A DNA stretch of 64,000 bases from Salinimicrobium sp963709775 (lineage in GTDB: Bacteria > Bacteroidota > Bacteroidia > Flavobacteriales > Flavobacteriaceae). The notes below the pieces were generated by a model that saw only the letters and a list, made by a program, of their open reading frames with translations, had not been told where the DNA came from and did no database searches. Location: contig CAVPXS010000007.1 in the NCBI GenBank assembly GCA_963709775.1, forward strand, positions 372,001 through 436,000, given 5' to 3'. Shown in pieces: positions 9,532-19,663 of this stretch. Each line of letters starts with the position of its first letter. Position 1 is the first letter of the stretch. The position numbers were made by a program, and so were the translations under genes.

Positions 9532-12485
9532 TCACTCTTTAAAAGACTCAAGAGCATCATAAAGTACCTGCTGCACCTGCGTGCGGGTATTAAGCTTTGA
9601 AAGACGATTATTGTCACGGGAAGGATAGACCCTGTTGGAAAGAAAAATGTAGAGGAGATTGTATTGGGGATCCACCCAGACTAGCGTACCTGTAAAGCCG
9701 GCGTGGCCAAAACTTTCTTTTGAGGCATCCCTGGCCGTATTGTTACTAACTCCTTTGTATTCCAGGTTAGGCTTGTCAAAACCCAGGGCCCGGCGGTTGT
9801 CATTTTCCGGGAAATTGAGTGCGGGTAAATTCAGCCAGCGTCTCTTCTTCTAAATATCGACGGTCACCGTATTCACCACCATTGAGGAACATTTGTAAAA
9901 GCTTGGCCAGGTCATTGGCATTGGAAAAAAGACCTGCATGACCGGAGATCCCTCCAAGCAATATTGCACCTTCATCGTGCACATTGCCATGGATCAATTT
10001 ATTCCTGAAAAAAAAATCATTTTCTGTAGGCACGATATCGGCGGTAGAAAATGATTCTGCAGGATTGAACATAAGGCTGGTAGCACCCAAAGGATCATAG
10101 AATTCCTCCTGTAAATACCGGTCAAAGCGTTCCCCTGTTATGTTCTGCACGATCCAGGGAGCGAGAATAAAAAAGAAATCGGAATACACATATTCCTTCT
10201 TATCCCTTAGCGGCGATTTCCTTATCGCCTTCCTCACTTTTTTGTGATAATTGTGGTGCAGGTACATATTCTCTGCGATCTTAATAGGATATCGTGCTGA
10301 GGAATCTTTCTTAACTGTCCACCACTTAAAACTGCCATTTTTGCGATACATTTTCTTCCAAAAGGGTATCCACGGCTGAAAACCCGCCTGGTGCGCCAGA
10401 ATATCCCGATAAGGAATATCTTTTTTATTCGATCTTCTGAAATCTTTTAAATGGTCGGCCAGCGTCTGGTCAAGTCCAAACTTACCTTCTTCATACAACT
10501 GCATGATCGCAGGCATTGTGGCTGCTATTTTAGTGACCGAGGCAAGGTCATAAAGATCTGTTTTCTCCACAGCTATGGTGTCATGGTAAACATGCTCTCC
10601 GTAAGCCTTGTAAAAGATCACTTTTTGATCTTTCGCTACCAGCACCTGTCCGCCGGGGGTAGCTTTCATCTCCATCGCCTGCTGCATGAGGGAATCAATG
10701 CCTTTTTCCAGAACTTCAGAATTCATTCCAACAGCTTCGGGCATAGAATAGCTAAGGCGTATTCTTTCCTGAAGGTCAATTCCTGCCCCTGCTTTGAATT
10801 TGTCTCCAATACTCACCGGAAGTTTTCCAGTAGCGCCTATCCCTCCAAAAATGACTTCTGCAGCCTTCTTTTGTGTCATTTCAGAATCCTGATAGGTGAG
10901 CAGCAAAGCCGGTGCATTCTCAATATTCTTCAGCTTATCGATCACATACGGATTCTTAAAAAAGCTTATCACCGTGTTCTCATTTTCTGAAAGCTCAGCT
11001 ATGAATTCCACAAGAGAATCTGAAAACTTCATGCTGTTCCGCGGAAATCTGCTGTCATCATGTATTCCAACGATCACCAGGTTGTAATCCTGAAGTTCTT
11101 TCCTTAATTCCTCAATATCTGAAGCATCTGCATCCATTGGAAGCTGATAATCTTCCACTTCTGTATAAAGCCGCAGTGCCTTTTGAAATTCGGTTCTCTT
11201 TTTAGCCCCTATAGAAACCGAAGCGATCTTTAAGCAGATCCAGTTCCTTTAAAGGCATGATATTTTTGTCATTTTTGAGTACCGTGAGCGAAGCTTCGAC
11301 CAGCTGTTCATGCAGGTACTTTGCTGCCGGGGAATTCAGTTTTTTCTCCAGCCCTTTCTTTTTTACCGGCTCATATTCATTCAATCCTACCCACTGCTTT
11401 ACGGCAAGTACTTTCCGTACTTTCTCGTCTACTTCGGCTTCAGAGATCAAGCCGAGTTCCACTGCTTTTTTAACTTCCTCAATAGTTTTGGGAACATCTT
11501 CGGTAAATTCCAGCAGGTCATTTCCGGCGAGAATGGCGTCCTTATCTACCACTCCGGGAAGATTGCCCTTGGTTACGCCTTTCATATTCATGGCATCGGT
11601 CACGATAAGCCCCTGGAAATTCAGTTTTTCCTTAAGAAGTTCTGTAATAATTGGTCTGGACAAAGTGGATGGCAAACCCGAAGCATCAAGCGCCGGAATG
11701 TTCAAATGTGCTACCATCACCCCGCCTACTCCGGCTTCAATTAGTCTTCGGAAGGGATATAGTTCTAAAGAATCCAATCTTTCAATAGGATGGTTGATCT
11801 GTGGCAGGGCGTAGTGAGAATCTGTGTCTGTATCGCCATGGCCGGGAAAATGTTTGGCTGTTGTGAATAGTTTGTGGTCCTGCATGCCTTTCATATAGGC
11901 AATAGATTTGTTGGACACGTTCACTTTATCCTCTCCAAAACTCCTGAAGTTGATCACAGGATTAGCAGCATTGTTATTCACATCCACTACCGGTGCAAAA
12001 TTAATGTGCAATCCACTAAGCTTTACCTGGCGGGCCACTTCCTTTCCCAGGTCATAAAGCAGCTTCTCATCCTGAATGGCACCCAATGCCATCTGGAAAG
12101 GATAACTAATGGTGTTATCAAGCCTCATCCCAAGCCCCCATTCCGCATCAATAGCACCAATTAATGGCACTTTTGAAGCCTCCTGATAATCATTCATCAA
12201 TTCCACCTGACTTTCGGCATCGCCCTGGAAGAAGATGAGTCCGCCAATCTTTTGCTCCTCAATGAGCTTTAGGATCTCTTTTTTGTGCTTTTCCCCACGG
12301 TTTGAATAAGCCGCCACCATGATCAACTGCCCTATCTTTTCTTCCAGGCTAAGGCTGCTCATTACCGAATCCACCCATTGGCTGTTTCGGTGTTGTAGGA
12401 ATTCTGGGGATACTGTTTGTCCCGAAACCTGGGACACAGCAAAGAACAGCAGGGTCAAAAAGGGCAAAAATTTAATCTCTTTCAT
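9532..12485 (-). CDS. NagZ-AmiE fusion: GH3 beta-N-acetylglucosaminidase plus serine beta-lactamase-fold amidase (two frameshifts)
   Basis: Reconstructed length is about 983 residues. N-terminal signal peptide, then a GH3 domain with the NagZ signature KHFPGHGDTDTDSHYALP, whose Asp-His pair is used by this subfamily; substrate is the GlcNAc-MurNAc bond of muropeptides. The linker region follows; the C-terminal half is a class-C beta-lactamase-like domain with the SxxK site in LASVTK. In Bacillus subtilis the separate proteins NagZ and AmiE act in turn on muropeptides, AmiE being such a beta-lactamase-fold MurNAc-L-Ala amidase; fusion is known in Bacteroidota (from memory). Frameshifts: one extra A near 11223-11231 (expected LLKIASVSIGAKKRTEF) and one extra base near 9813-9818 (expected TQFPENDNRRALGFDKP). 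Last gene of the peptidoglycan salvage operon. Confidence 0.88.
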
Positions 12486-12496
12486 GGGGCAATTAT

Positions 12497-13720
12497 TTAT
12501 CCCTGCGAAGGGGATGCAGTAAACAGCTCGCTTTCTTTCAATATTACAAGTTTCGGGTCTTCCTGGTCAAGATATCTCTTGGTGCGCAGGTAACGGTTGT
12601 AATTGAACTCATCAAAATTGGAGGCTTCAGAATTCATACTGCTCACGTGCACGCGACCCGAAGAATGAATGAATTGTCCATCACCTATCCACATTCCCAC
12701 ATGCACCACTTTTTCTTTTGAAGTGTCGGTTGCGGGAGTGCCAAAGAAAAGCAGATCTCCCTTTTGAAGCTTCTCAAAGTTCTTGTCCTCATCTATTAAT
12801 TCTCCCGCATGAACTTGCTGGGAAGCATCCCGCGGAATGATCATTCCGTTCATGAAGAAAACTGTTTTGGTATAACCGCTGCAGTCAACTCCTTTTGCTG
12901 AAGTTCCGCCCCACAGGTATGGAAGACCCATCAATTTCTTTGAAGTTTCCACTAAATTCTCTTCGGAAGCTTCAAGGTTTGCAAGCCAGTCTGAATATTT
13001 TTCAGCTTCAGATGTTTTTATGAAGCCGGTACGAGCATCGGGATATTCTACTTCAAAAAAGCCATTTTTGACACCTTTTAATTCGAAAATATTTCCTGCC
13101 ACCGCATCGGAGACAGTTCCTGAATTTTCTGAAGCTTGTTCATTCACCTGCCCAAAAGGCTCTGTAAAGATCACTTTTTCTGAAGCTTTCCATTCGGTCA
13201 GTTCTTCATCTGAATATAATGTAACGCCGCCGTGATCAACCCATGCGAGATATTTGTCGGGGGTTTGTACCAGGTACCACTCCCCTTCTTTCTTCAAAAC
13301 TTTTAGCGGAGTTCCCAGGGTTGCCTGAGTCGCTAGTTCTGCCGAATGTTGAGGATTGGACCGAATATTTGCCACCGAAATCCTTACCAGCGCATTAGTC
13401 TTCCCTTCAAGATCTTTTGCAGGATAAACCTGAATGCTGTCGACATATTCGATACGCGCAGAATCAAGTTTTTGCTTCAGGCTGGAAAGGGCTTCAGGAT
13501 TTGTTGTTTCCCCGCGAAGCACAAATTTCCCTTCGTACTCCTCACCTGTCACGTCAAATCTTGCTACCCGCCTGTCGGGTACATATTCTCCCTGCACTTC
13601 CTTTATGTAAACATCTGTAGGATTTTCTTCCGCAGTAATTGGCTCCTGTTTGGCATCATTGCAGGAAATAAGAAAAGTTGCCAGGGAAAAAGCAAAAATA
13701 TATCGGTTCAAAAATGTCAT
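12497..13720 (-). CDS. Lipoprotein NlpC/P60 endopeptidase with SH3 domains (YkfC-like)
   Basis: A 407-residue C40-family cysteine peptidase. N-terminal lipoprotein signal with lipobox LISC (C20), two SH3-like segments (about 110-175 and 185-250), and a C-terminal NlpC/P60 domain with catalytic Cys in GVDCSGYT and His in VVHVGMWIG. The arrangement resembles YkfC and dipeptidyl-peptidase VI, which cut between D-Glu (or iso-Glu) and the diamino acid in free peptides that begin with L-Ala. That would process the stem peptide released by the amidase domain encoded 11 nt downstream. Substrate is inferred from family and operon position. Confidence 0.9.
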   Translation of the reverse strand: MTFLNRYIFAFSLATFLISCNDAKQEPITAEENPTDVYIKEVQGEYVPDRRVARFDVTGEEYEGKFVLRGETTNPEALSSLKQKLDSARIEYVDSIQVYPAKDLEGKTNALVRISVANIRSNPQHSAELATQATLGTPLKVLKKEGEWYLVQTPDKYLAWVDHGGVTLYSDEELTEWKASEKVIFTEPFGQVNEQASENSGTVSDAVAGNIFELKGVKNGFFEVEYPDARTGFIKTSEAEKYSDWLANLEASEENLVETSKKLMGLPYLWGGTSAKGVDCSGYTKTVFFMNGMIIPRDASQQVHAGELIDEDKNFEKLQKGDLLFFGTPATDTSKEKVVHVGMWIGDGQFIHSSGRVHVSSMNSEASNFDEFNYNRYLRTKRYLDQEDPKLVILKESELFTASPSQG

Positions 13721-13780
13721 TTTTAAGGCTTTATTTTATTGATATTCCACAATTTGGAAAATACTGATTTTCAGTAAAAG

Positions 13781-15433
13781 TTAGGGCAAAGTAGTTATTA
13801 CTTTCTTCTCTACAAACTCGCTTTGGTTCCCGGTCCTGTCCACAGCCGTCACTCCCACTTTTGAAAGCTGGTGCCCGTTAACCGACTTTGGCAATAGTAA
13901 AGATCTCTCATTTTTGTTGAGGATCTTGTAATCCCACTTTCCGTTGAACATATAATGCACCACCCATTTAAACACCTTCTTTTCTGAAGGATGTTCCCAG
14001 TCTACAGTTACCTGGTTTCCGTTCGTGACTATGGCAACTTGTGGTATGGCAGGCGCTTCATCATTCATCCACGGGGAAGCAGGGACAAGAGCTTTTTTCC
14101 TGTAAGCGTTGTCAAGAATGCCGGCAGAAAGATTCGGATACTTCAAGAGTGGACCAATGCTCCAGTGAATACTGCCTTTACTTTCGGGCAGCATCCCGCG
14201 GGTGATCATGATCTGGCTTACGGTTTCGATAAGATTTGGATCATCTCCACCAAAATCAATGTTTATTCCGGGCCATAAATGCCTGTTGTGGTGGTTTTCA
14301 TTTTCCCACCATCCCAATAGCACCGGAAAGCTCTGCCCCGTCTGACTTATTTTCCAGTATAGCTGTGGGGAATAATAATCTATCCAGCCTTCGTTAAGCC
14401 ACAGCCGGGCATCGGCGTACAGTTCGCTATACTGATCCATTCCGGTAATGGTTCGAGGATATCCGGGACGATAGATCCCAAAGGGACTTATCCCGAATTT
14501 TACTTCCGGTTTTTCAGCTTTGATTTCCTTGTAGATCCTTTCTACGAAGTTATTTACGTTCTCCCTGCGCCAATCGGGTTTGGAGAGCTTTCCGCCGTTG
14601 GCTTGATATGCAGCATAATTTGCAGCATCGGGAAAATCTTCTCCTTTGTTGTAAGAAGCATACGGGTAGAAATAATCATCAAAGTGAATCCCGTCGATGT
14701 CATAGCGCTTCACGATATCCATAACAACTTTTGAGGTATGGTCCTGAGTGGCTTTTTTGGCAGGATCCATCCACCACATCCCATTCTTAAGTTCGACCAT
14801 GAAAGAGGGATATTTTTTTACTGCGGAAGCTTCGGTCACTTTACCGCCGGTGGAATGATGGGCACGGTAAGGATTTAGCCACACGTGAAATTCCAGCCCG
14901 CGTTCATGCGCGGCATCAAGCCAGAATTGTAGCGGATCATAATAAGGCTCCGGCGCCTGTCCCTGCATTCCGGTAAGGAAAAAAGACCAGGGCTCCAGTT
15001 CACTTTCATAAAGTGCATCGGCCTGAGGTCTTGCCTGAAAAATAACTGCGTTATAGTTGTGATCTTTCAAAAAGTCAAGAAGGGCTATGGCTTCTTTTTG
15101 TTGTTCGGCTGTAGAAAGGCCAGATTTGCTGGGCCAGTTAATGTTGGCCACAGTAGCGATCCATGCCGCACGGAATTCCCGCATCACAAAAGGAGAGCTG
15201 CGGAAGGCTTTTTCTGCAGGTGTTTCTTTGGCAGCTTCAGGTTTGACCGGAAGTTCTTCGACAATCTCTTCGCGCGTGACCACAGGTACTTCTTCGCCCG
15301 TTTCGGCGGGTTTTTTCACCACCTTTTCCGATGCAGGTTTTTTCCCGCGAACAACAGGCTTAGAGGTGGAGCATCCACTTAATCCAAGGGTAAAGGCTAA
15401 GAGGCCGGTAATGAAAAACTTTTTCTTCAGCAT
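13781..15433 (-). CDS. GHL10-family glycoside hydrolase lipoprotein (DigH-like)
   Basis: A 550-residue protein with a lipobox LSGC (C21), a Lys/Glu-rich linker (about 25-80), a DUF187/GHL10 TIM-barrel domain (REFRAAWIATVANINWPS onward, with YDIDGIHFDDYFYPYA and KFGISPFGIYRPG holding acidic active-site candidates) and a C-terminal fibronectin-III-like domain. The E. coli homologue DigH (YddW) cuts denuded, peptide-free peptidoglycan glycan strands at the divisome. With NagZ, amidase and MurQ in the same operon, a role in turning naked glycan into salvageable sugar is likely. The enzyme family is clear; exact specificity is inferred. Confidence 0.87.
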   Translation of the reverse strand: MLKKKFFITGLLAFTLGLSGCSTSKPVVRGKKPASEKVVKKPAETGEEVPVVTREEIVEELPVKPEAAKETPAEKAFRSSPFVMREFRAAWIATVANINWPSKSGLSTAEQQKEAIALLDFLKDHNYNAVIFQARPQADALYESELEPWSFFLTGMQGQAPEPYYDPLQFWLDAAHERGLEFHVWLNPYRAHHSTGGKVTEASAVKKYPSFMVELKNGMWWMDPAKKATQDHTSKVVMDIVKRYDIDGIHFDDYFYPYASYNKGEDFPDAANYAAYQANGGKLSKPDWRRENVNNFVERIYKEIKAEKPEVKFGISPFGIYRPGYPRTITGMDQYSELYADARLWLNEGWIDYYSPQLYWKISQTGQSFPVLLGWWENENHHNRHLWPGINIDFGGDDPNLIETVSQIMITRGMLPESKGSIHWSIGPLLKYPNLSAGILDNAYRKKALVPASPWMNDEAPAIPQVAIVTNGNQVTVDWEHPSEKKVFKWVVHYMFNGKWDYKILNKNERSLLLPKSVNGHQLSKVGVTAVDRTGNQSEFVEKKVITTLP

Positions 15434-15462
15434 AGATCTTTTTAAACAGGTTAAGTTATTTC

Positions 15463-15476
15463 AGGTTATATAACCT
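15463..15476. promoter_or_regulatory. Perfect 14-bp palindrome between murQ and the GHL10 gene, candidate operator
   Basis: AGGTTATATAACCT is fully self-complementary. A direct copy of its left arm (CAGGTTA) lies 8 nt away at about 15448-15454. It sits 30 nt upstream of the GHL10 start and 32 nt after the murQ stop. No T-run follows, so it is not a terminator. Confidence 0.4.
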
Positions 15477-15508
15477 TTAAACCGGTAAAATTAGTGTATT
15501 GTAAAATG

Positions 15509-16333
15509 TTATTTTTCAGGATTATTCTTAAAGATCTCCAGGACCTTTCGCACACTTTTATGCTCTTCAAGCAAAGTTTTGGCGAGGTGTTCTGTAATTC
15601 CCAACTCTTCCATTAACATGAGCTCTCCCCTGCTCACCAGTTTTTTGTTGGAAAGCTGCATGTCAACCATTTTATTTCCTTTTATGCGGCCAAGCTTTAT
15701 CATCACTGCCGTGGAAATCATGTTGAGCACAAGCTTTTGAGCAGTTCCCGACTTCATGCGGGTGCTACCGGTAACAAATTCGGGCCCCACCACAACTTCA
15801 ATGGGAAATTCTGAAGCCTCACTCAGTGGAGAACCGGCGTTGTTTGTGACGCAGGCAGTGATAAGCCCATTCTCGCGAGCTTCTTTAATCCCGCCGATCA
15901 CGTAAGGTGTGGTGCCCGAAGCTGCGATCCCCACCAAAACGTCATTTTTGGAGATGCTGAATTCCTGCAGGTCTTTCCAGGCCTGTTCGGTGTCATCCTC
16001 GGCATTTTCGACCGCCTTTCTTAAAGCGCCGTCTCCCCCCGCGATCAAGCCAATCACCACGTTGTGAGAAACCCCAAAGGTTGGAGGACATTCGGAAGCA
16101 TCAAGAACTCCCAGCCTGCCACTGGTGCCGGCACCAATATAAAATAGTCGGCCATTGTGGTTTGAGATCTTATCTACAATTTTCTCTACCAGTTGCTCTA
16201 TCTGCGGGATAGCTTTCTCTACCGCCAGCGGTACTTTTTTATCTTCGTTGTTTATGTTTTTCAGAATTTCTTCCGTAGACATCTTTTCAAGATGGTCATA
16301 ATTGGAAGCCTGTTCTGTAGTACGTGTGCTCAT
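15509..16333 (-). CDS. murQ: N-acetylmuramic acid 6-phosphate etherase
   Basis: Cleaves the D-lactyl ether of MurNAc-6-phosphate to give GlcNAc-6-phosphate and D-lactate, in the cytoplasm. The 274-residue protein has a full SIS domain: sugar-phosphate loop GAGTSGRLG (about 67-75), catalytic Glu residues E81 (LDASECPPTFG) and E112 (VENAEDD), corresponding to E83/E114 of E. coli MurQ, and the signature EFVTGSTRMKSGTAQK. The start of this gene is 3 nt from the end of the permease gene, so the two are cotranscribed. A MurNAc kinase is needed upstream in the pathway and is not in this window. Confidence 0.96.
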   Translation of the reverse strand: MSTRTTEQASNYDHLEKMSTEEILKNINNEDKKVPLAVEKAIPQIEQLVEKIVDKISNHNGRLFYIGAGTSGRLGVLDASECPPTFGVSHNVVIGLIAGGDGALRKAVENAEDDTEQAWKDLQEFSISKNDVLVGIAASGTTPYVIGGIKEARENGLITACVTNNAGSPLSEASEFPIEVVVGPEFVTGSTRMKSGTAQKLVLNMISTAVMIKLGRIKGNKMVDMQLSNKKLVSRGELMLMEELGITEHLAKTLLEEHKSVRKVLEIFKNNPEK

Positions 16334-16336
16334 TGT

Positions 16337-17602
16337 TTATAAAGATTTGATCTTATAACCTTTGGTTGCGAAAAATAGTATGTAAAGGTAGCAGGGAATA
16401 AGTATCCAGTAAGCCTGCTGTGGATCCCAGGAATCGGCCAGTAAGCCGTAAATAGGCGGGATCACAGCTCCCCCGGCAATAGCCATAATTAGAAAAGAGG
16501 AACCAACTTTAGTGAAACGGCCCAATCCTGCAAGCGCCATAGGCCAGATCGCCGGCCAAACGAGGGCATTGGCAATTCCCAGAAGGGCGATCGCGGTAAC
16601 AGAAATTATCCCCGGACTAAATATGGCTACCACTCCAAAAACAATTCCCAGGATGGCCGAAATTTTTAAAGCATTCTCCTGACTAATGTACTTTGGAATT
16701 GCAAAGATCCCGATAACATATCCCACGATCATGGCTCCAAGGGTGAAGCTGGCGAAGAATTTAGCGTCCACCAGCGGAATCCCGTGAGCTTCATTCGCAT
16801 AATTTATAATTGTGTCCCCTGCGATCACTTCCACTCCAACGTACAGGAATAAAGCCAGTGTCCCCAGGAAAACATGCGGGAACTGGAAAATGCTGTTTTT
16901 GGTAAGGTTTGATTTTGCTACTTCTTCATCTTCGGCGTCGGCATCAACTTCAGGCAGGGAAGAATAATAGACCAGTACAGCCAATAAAATAAGAACTCCC
17001 ATCATCACCAGGTATGGATTGATAACCCTTTCGGCTAAAGCATCAAGTGCGGCAGTTTTTTCGGCTCCGGTCAAAGCTTCAATGGTTTCAGTAAGATTAT
17101 CGGAGGAACTAAAAAGGATCGCTCCCAAGACAATTGGAGCCAGCACTCCTGCCACTTTATTACAGATCCCCATTATGCTTATTCGTTTCGCAGCACTTTC
17201 CAAAGGTCCCAGCACCACCACATAAGGATTGGCAGCAGTCTGTAAAAGAGCGAGCCCGGTTCCCTGTACAAACAGCCCCAGCAGGAAAAGTTCATAGGTT
17301 CGGGAATAAGCTGCGGGTATAAAGATCACCGCTCCTACTGCCATTACTAAAAGGCCGAGAGACATTCCTTTTTTATAGCCGGTCTTTTGCAACACCCAGG
17401 CAGAAGGTAGCGCCATGACCAGATATGAAATGTAAAAAGCCGTAACTACAAAATAGGACTGGAAGTTATTGAGTTCACAGGCTATTTTAAGGTATGGGAT
17501 CAATACCGAATTGAGCCAGGTCACAAACCCGAAAATAAAGAATAGGGCACCAATGATGAAAATTGATTTGTTAGTGCCAGAGGTGGTAGAAGTTTTTTCC
17601 AT
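16337..17602 (-). CDS. Sugar MFS permease of the fucose/hexose:H+ symporter (FHS) type
   Basis: A 421-residue, 12-helix major facilitator protein. It begins with the FHS pattern FFIFGFVTWLNSVLIPYLK and contains GLALLQTAANPYVVVLGP, the conserved helix of FucP, NagP and GlcP relatives. First gene of the salvage operon and 3 nt from murQ, so amino sugars from peptidoglycan (MurNAc, anhydro-MurNAc or GlcNAc) are the likely cargo; substrate cannot be read from sequence. A TATCTTGG near 17641-17648 on the minus strand is a possible weak -7 element. Confidence 0.88.
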   Translation of the reverse strand: MEKTSTTSGTNKSIFIIGALFFIFGFVTWLNSVLIPYLKIACELNNFQSYFVVTAFYISYLVMALPSAWVLQKTGYKKGMSLGLLVMAVGAVIFIPAAYSRTYELFLLGLFVQGTGLALLQTAANPYVVVLGPLESAAKRISIMGICNKVAGVLAPIVLGAILFSSSDNLTETIEALTGAEKTAALDALAERVINPYLVMMGVLILLAVLVYYSSLPEVDADAEDEEVAKSNLTKNSIFQFPHVFLGTLALFLYVGVEVIAGDTIINYANEAHGIPLVDAKFFASFTLGAMIVGYVIGIFAIPKYISQENALKISAILGIVFGVVAIFSPGIISVTAIALLGIANALVWPAIWPMALAGLGRFTKVGSSFLIMAIAGGAVIPPIYGLLADSWDPQQAYWILIPCYLYILFFATKGYKIKSL

Positions 17603-17793
17603 ATGCCGGGGGAAAGGATCGAGGTTTAAATTGAAGCCACCAAGATATACAATTCTTAAATAAAGCTTAAATGAAGAAAGAATAAAATAAGAGTTCTGTA
17701 AATTTTCGAAGGTGCTGAAGCTTAGGCTTTAAAACCTATTTTTGACACTTTACATGGAAATTGAAGTTTTCTTTAGAGGCCTTTAAAAAAGAC

Positions 17794-17801
17794 TATATTT
17801 G
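17794..17801 (+). promoter_or_regulatory. -7 element (TATATTTG) of lepA
   Basis: Exact TAnnTTTG match 42 nt before the lepA ATG. No convincing -33 TTG at the normal distance. Confidence 0.5.
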
Positions 17802-17843
17802 TAGCCTTTAATTGAGAAGGAAATTTAAGCCTGAAACAGACAC

Positions 17844-19640
17844 ATGAAGAACATTCGGAATTTTTGCATCATTGCCCATATTGACCACGGAAAAAGCACC
17901 CTGGCCGACAGGTTACTGGACGCCACAGGATCTGTGACCGATCGTGAGAAGCAGGAACAGCTGCTGGACAGTATGGATTTGGAGCGGGAAAGAGGTATCA
18001 CCATCAAGAGCCATGCTATACAGATGGATTATACCTACAAGGGAGAGCAATATATTCTGAACCTTATCGACACCCCGGGACACGTGGATTTTTCTTACGA
18101 GGTGTCCCGATCCATTGCTGCATGTGAAGGAGCTTTACTTGTTGTTGATGCGGCACAAAGCATACAGGCGCAGACTATTTCCAACTTATATCTTGCACTG
18201 GAGAATGATCTGGAGATCATTCCCGTTTTGAACAAGGTGGATCTGCCAAGTGCAAATCCCGAAGAAGTAACAGATGATATCGTAGATCTTTTAGGTTGCG
18301 ACGCTTCAGATGTTATTCCGGCGAGTGCCAAGACAGGTCTGGGAATCGAGGAAATCCTCGCTGCCATTATTGAAAGAATTCCGCCGCCAACAGGGAAAGT
18401 TGATGCGCCTTTAAGAGCTTTGATCTTCGATTCTGTTTACAACCCTTTCCGCGGAGTGGAAACTTATTTTAGAGTGATCAATGGTTCTATTAAAAAGGGC
18501 CAGAACATCAAGTTCGTTGCTACAGATAAAAATTACTTTGCCGATGAAGTTGGAACTTTAAGGCTGAAACAATTCCCGAGGCAGGAAATTAAGACCGGTG
18601 ATGTTGGTTACCTCATCACAGGAATTAAAGAAGCTAAGGAAGTAAAAGTGGGAGATACCATCACCGATGCCAAAAACCCTACAACTGAAGCAGTACCGGG
18701 ATTTGAGGACGTAAAACCAATGGTTTTCGCCGGAATTTATCCCGTAGATACCGAAGATTACGAGGACCTTCGGGCTTCGATGGAAAAGTTGCAGCTGAAC
18801 GATGCTTCTTTAGTATTTATCCCTGAAAGTTCTGCAGCACTGGGCTTTGGTTTTCGTTGTGGCTTCCTGGGAATGCTGCACTTAGAGATCATCCAGGAAC
18901 GTTTGGAGAGGGAATTCGATATGACCGTAATTACTACGGTTCCTAACGTATCCTACCACGCCTATACACATAAGAATAAAGACCAGGTGATCCTGGTAAA
19001 TAACCCTTCCGACCTTCCTGAACCTTCAAGTTTAGACCGGGTGGAAGAACCATATATTAAAGCGACAATCATCACAAAAGCCGATTTTGTAGGTCCCGTA
19101 ATGTCTCTTTGTATCGAAAAACGCGGACAGATCACGAACCAAACCTACCTGACTACAGATCGTGTGGAATTGTCTTTTGACATGCCGCTTGCAGAGATCG
19201 TTTTTGACTTCTACGATAGGCTAAAGACCGTTTCTAAGGGTTATGCATCCTTTGACTACTCACCCATTGGAATGCGTGCCTCCAAGCTTGTAAAAGTAGA
19301 CGTGCTGCTTAACGGAAACGTGGTGGATGCCCTTTCTGCGCTGTTGCACGTGGACAACGCCTATGATATAGGAAAGAAGATGTGTGAAAAGCTAAGGCAA
19401 CTCATCCCAAGACAACAATTCGATATTCCTATCCAGGCTGCCATTGGAGCGAAAATCATTGCCCGTGAAACCGTAAAGGCTCTGCGTAAAGATGTAACCG
19501 CAAAATGTTACGGGGGAGATATTTCCCGAAAGAGAAAGCTTCTTGAAAAGCAGAAAAAAGGTAAGAAGAGAATGCGCCAGGTTGGAAACGTAGAGATTCC
19601 GCAGGAAGCATTTATGGCCGTTTTAAAGCTGAACGACTAA
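17844..19640 (+). CDS. lepA: Elongation factor 4 (back-translocating GTPase LepA)
   Basis: Ribosome-associated translational GTPase of 598 residues, the usual length. G1 loop AHIDHGKSTLADRL (about 11-24), switch I around RERGITIKS, G3 DTPGHVDFSYEV, G4 NKVDLPSA, G5 SAKTGLGIEE, then EF-G-like domains (RCGFLGMLHLEI, EPYIKATI) and the LepA-specific C-terminal domain (ISRKRKLLEKQKKGKKRM). The ATG at 17844 is preceded by a -7 element. Intact, with no frameshift. It is convergent with the antiporter gene and shares a terminator. Confidence 0.98.
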   Translation: MKNIRNFCIIAHIDHGKSTLADRLLDATGSVTDREKQEQLLDSMDLERERGITIKSHAIQMDYTYKGEQYILNLIDTPGHVDFSYEVSRSIAACEGALLVVDAAQSIQAQTISNLYLALENDLEIIPVLNKVDLPSANPEEVTDDIVDLLGCDASDVIPASAKTGLGIEEILAAIIERIPPPTGKVDAPLRALIFDSVYNPFRGVETYFRVINGSIKKGQNIKFVATDKNYFADEVGTLRLKQFPRQEIKTGDVGYLITGIKEAKEVKVGDTITDAKNPTTEAVPGFEDVKPMVFAGIYPVDTEDYEDLRASMEKLQLNDASLVFIPESSAALGFGFRCGFLGMLHLEIIQERLEREFDMTVITTVPNVSYHAYTHKNKDQVILVNNPSDLPEPSSLDRVEEPYIKATIITKADFVGPVMSLCIEKRGQITNQTYLTTDRVELSFDMPLAEIVFDFYDRLKTVSKGYASFDYSPIGMRASKLVKVDVLLNGNVVDALSALLHVDNAYDIGKKMCEKLRQLIPRQQFDIPIQAAIGAKIIARETVKALRKDVTAKCYGGDISRKRKLLEKQKKGKKRMRQVGNVEIPQEAFMAVLKLND

Positions 19641-19663
19641 AGTAAATTCAAAGATTTATAGAT

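Noticed and set aside
11257..11814. 185-residue plus-strand frame opposite NagZ-AmiE (and the 179-residue frame at 10451-10990)
   Set aside because: Lies wholly opposite a conserved enzyme and has no recognisable domain; a codon-bias shadow.
18077..18091. CACGTGGA in the lepA G3 box
   Set aside because: Encodes the universal DTPGHVD motif; no palindrome around it.
19344..19359. CACGTG core with partial symmetry in lepA
   Set aside because: The arms do not match parS; the bases encode the conserved LLHVDNAYD of LepA.
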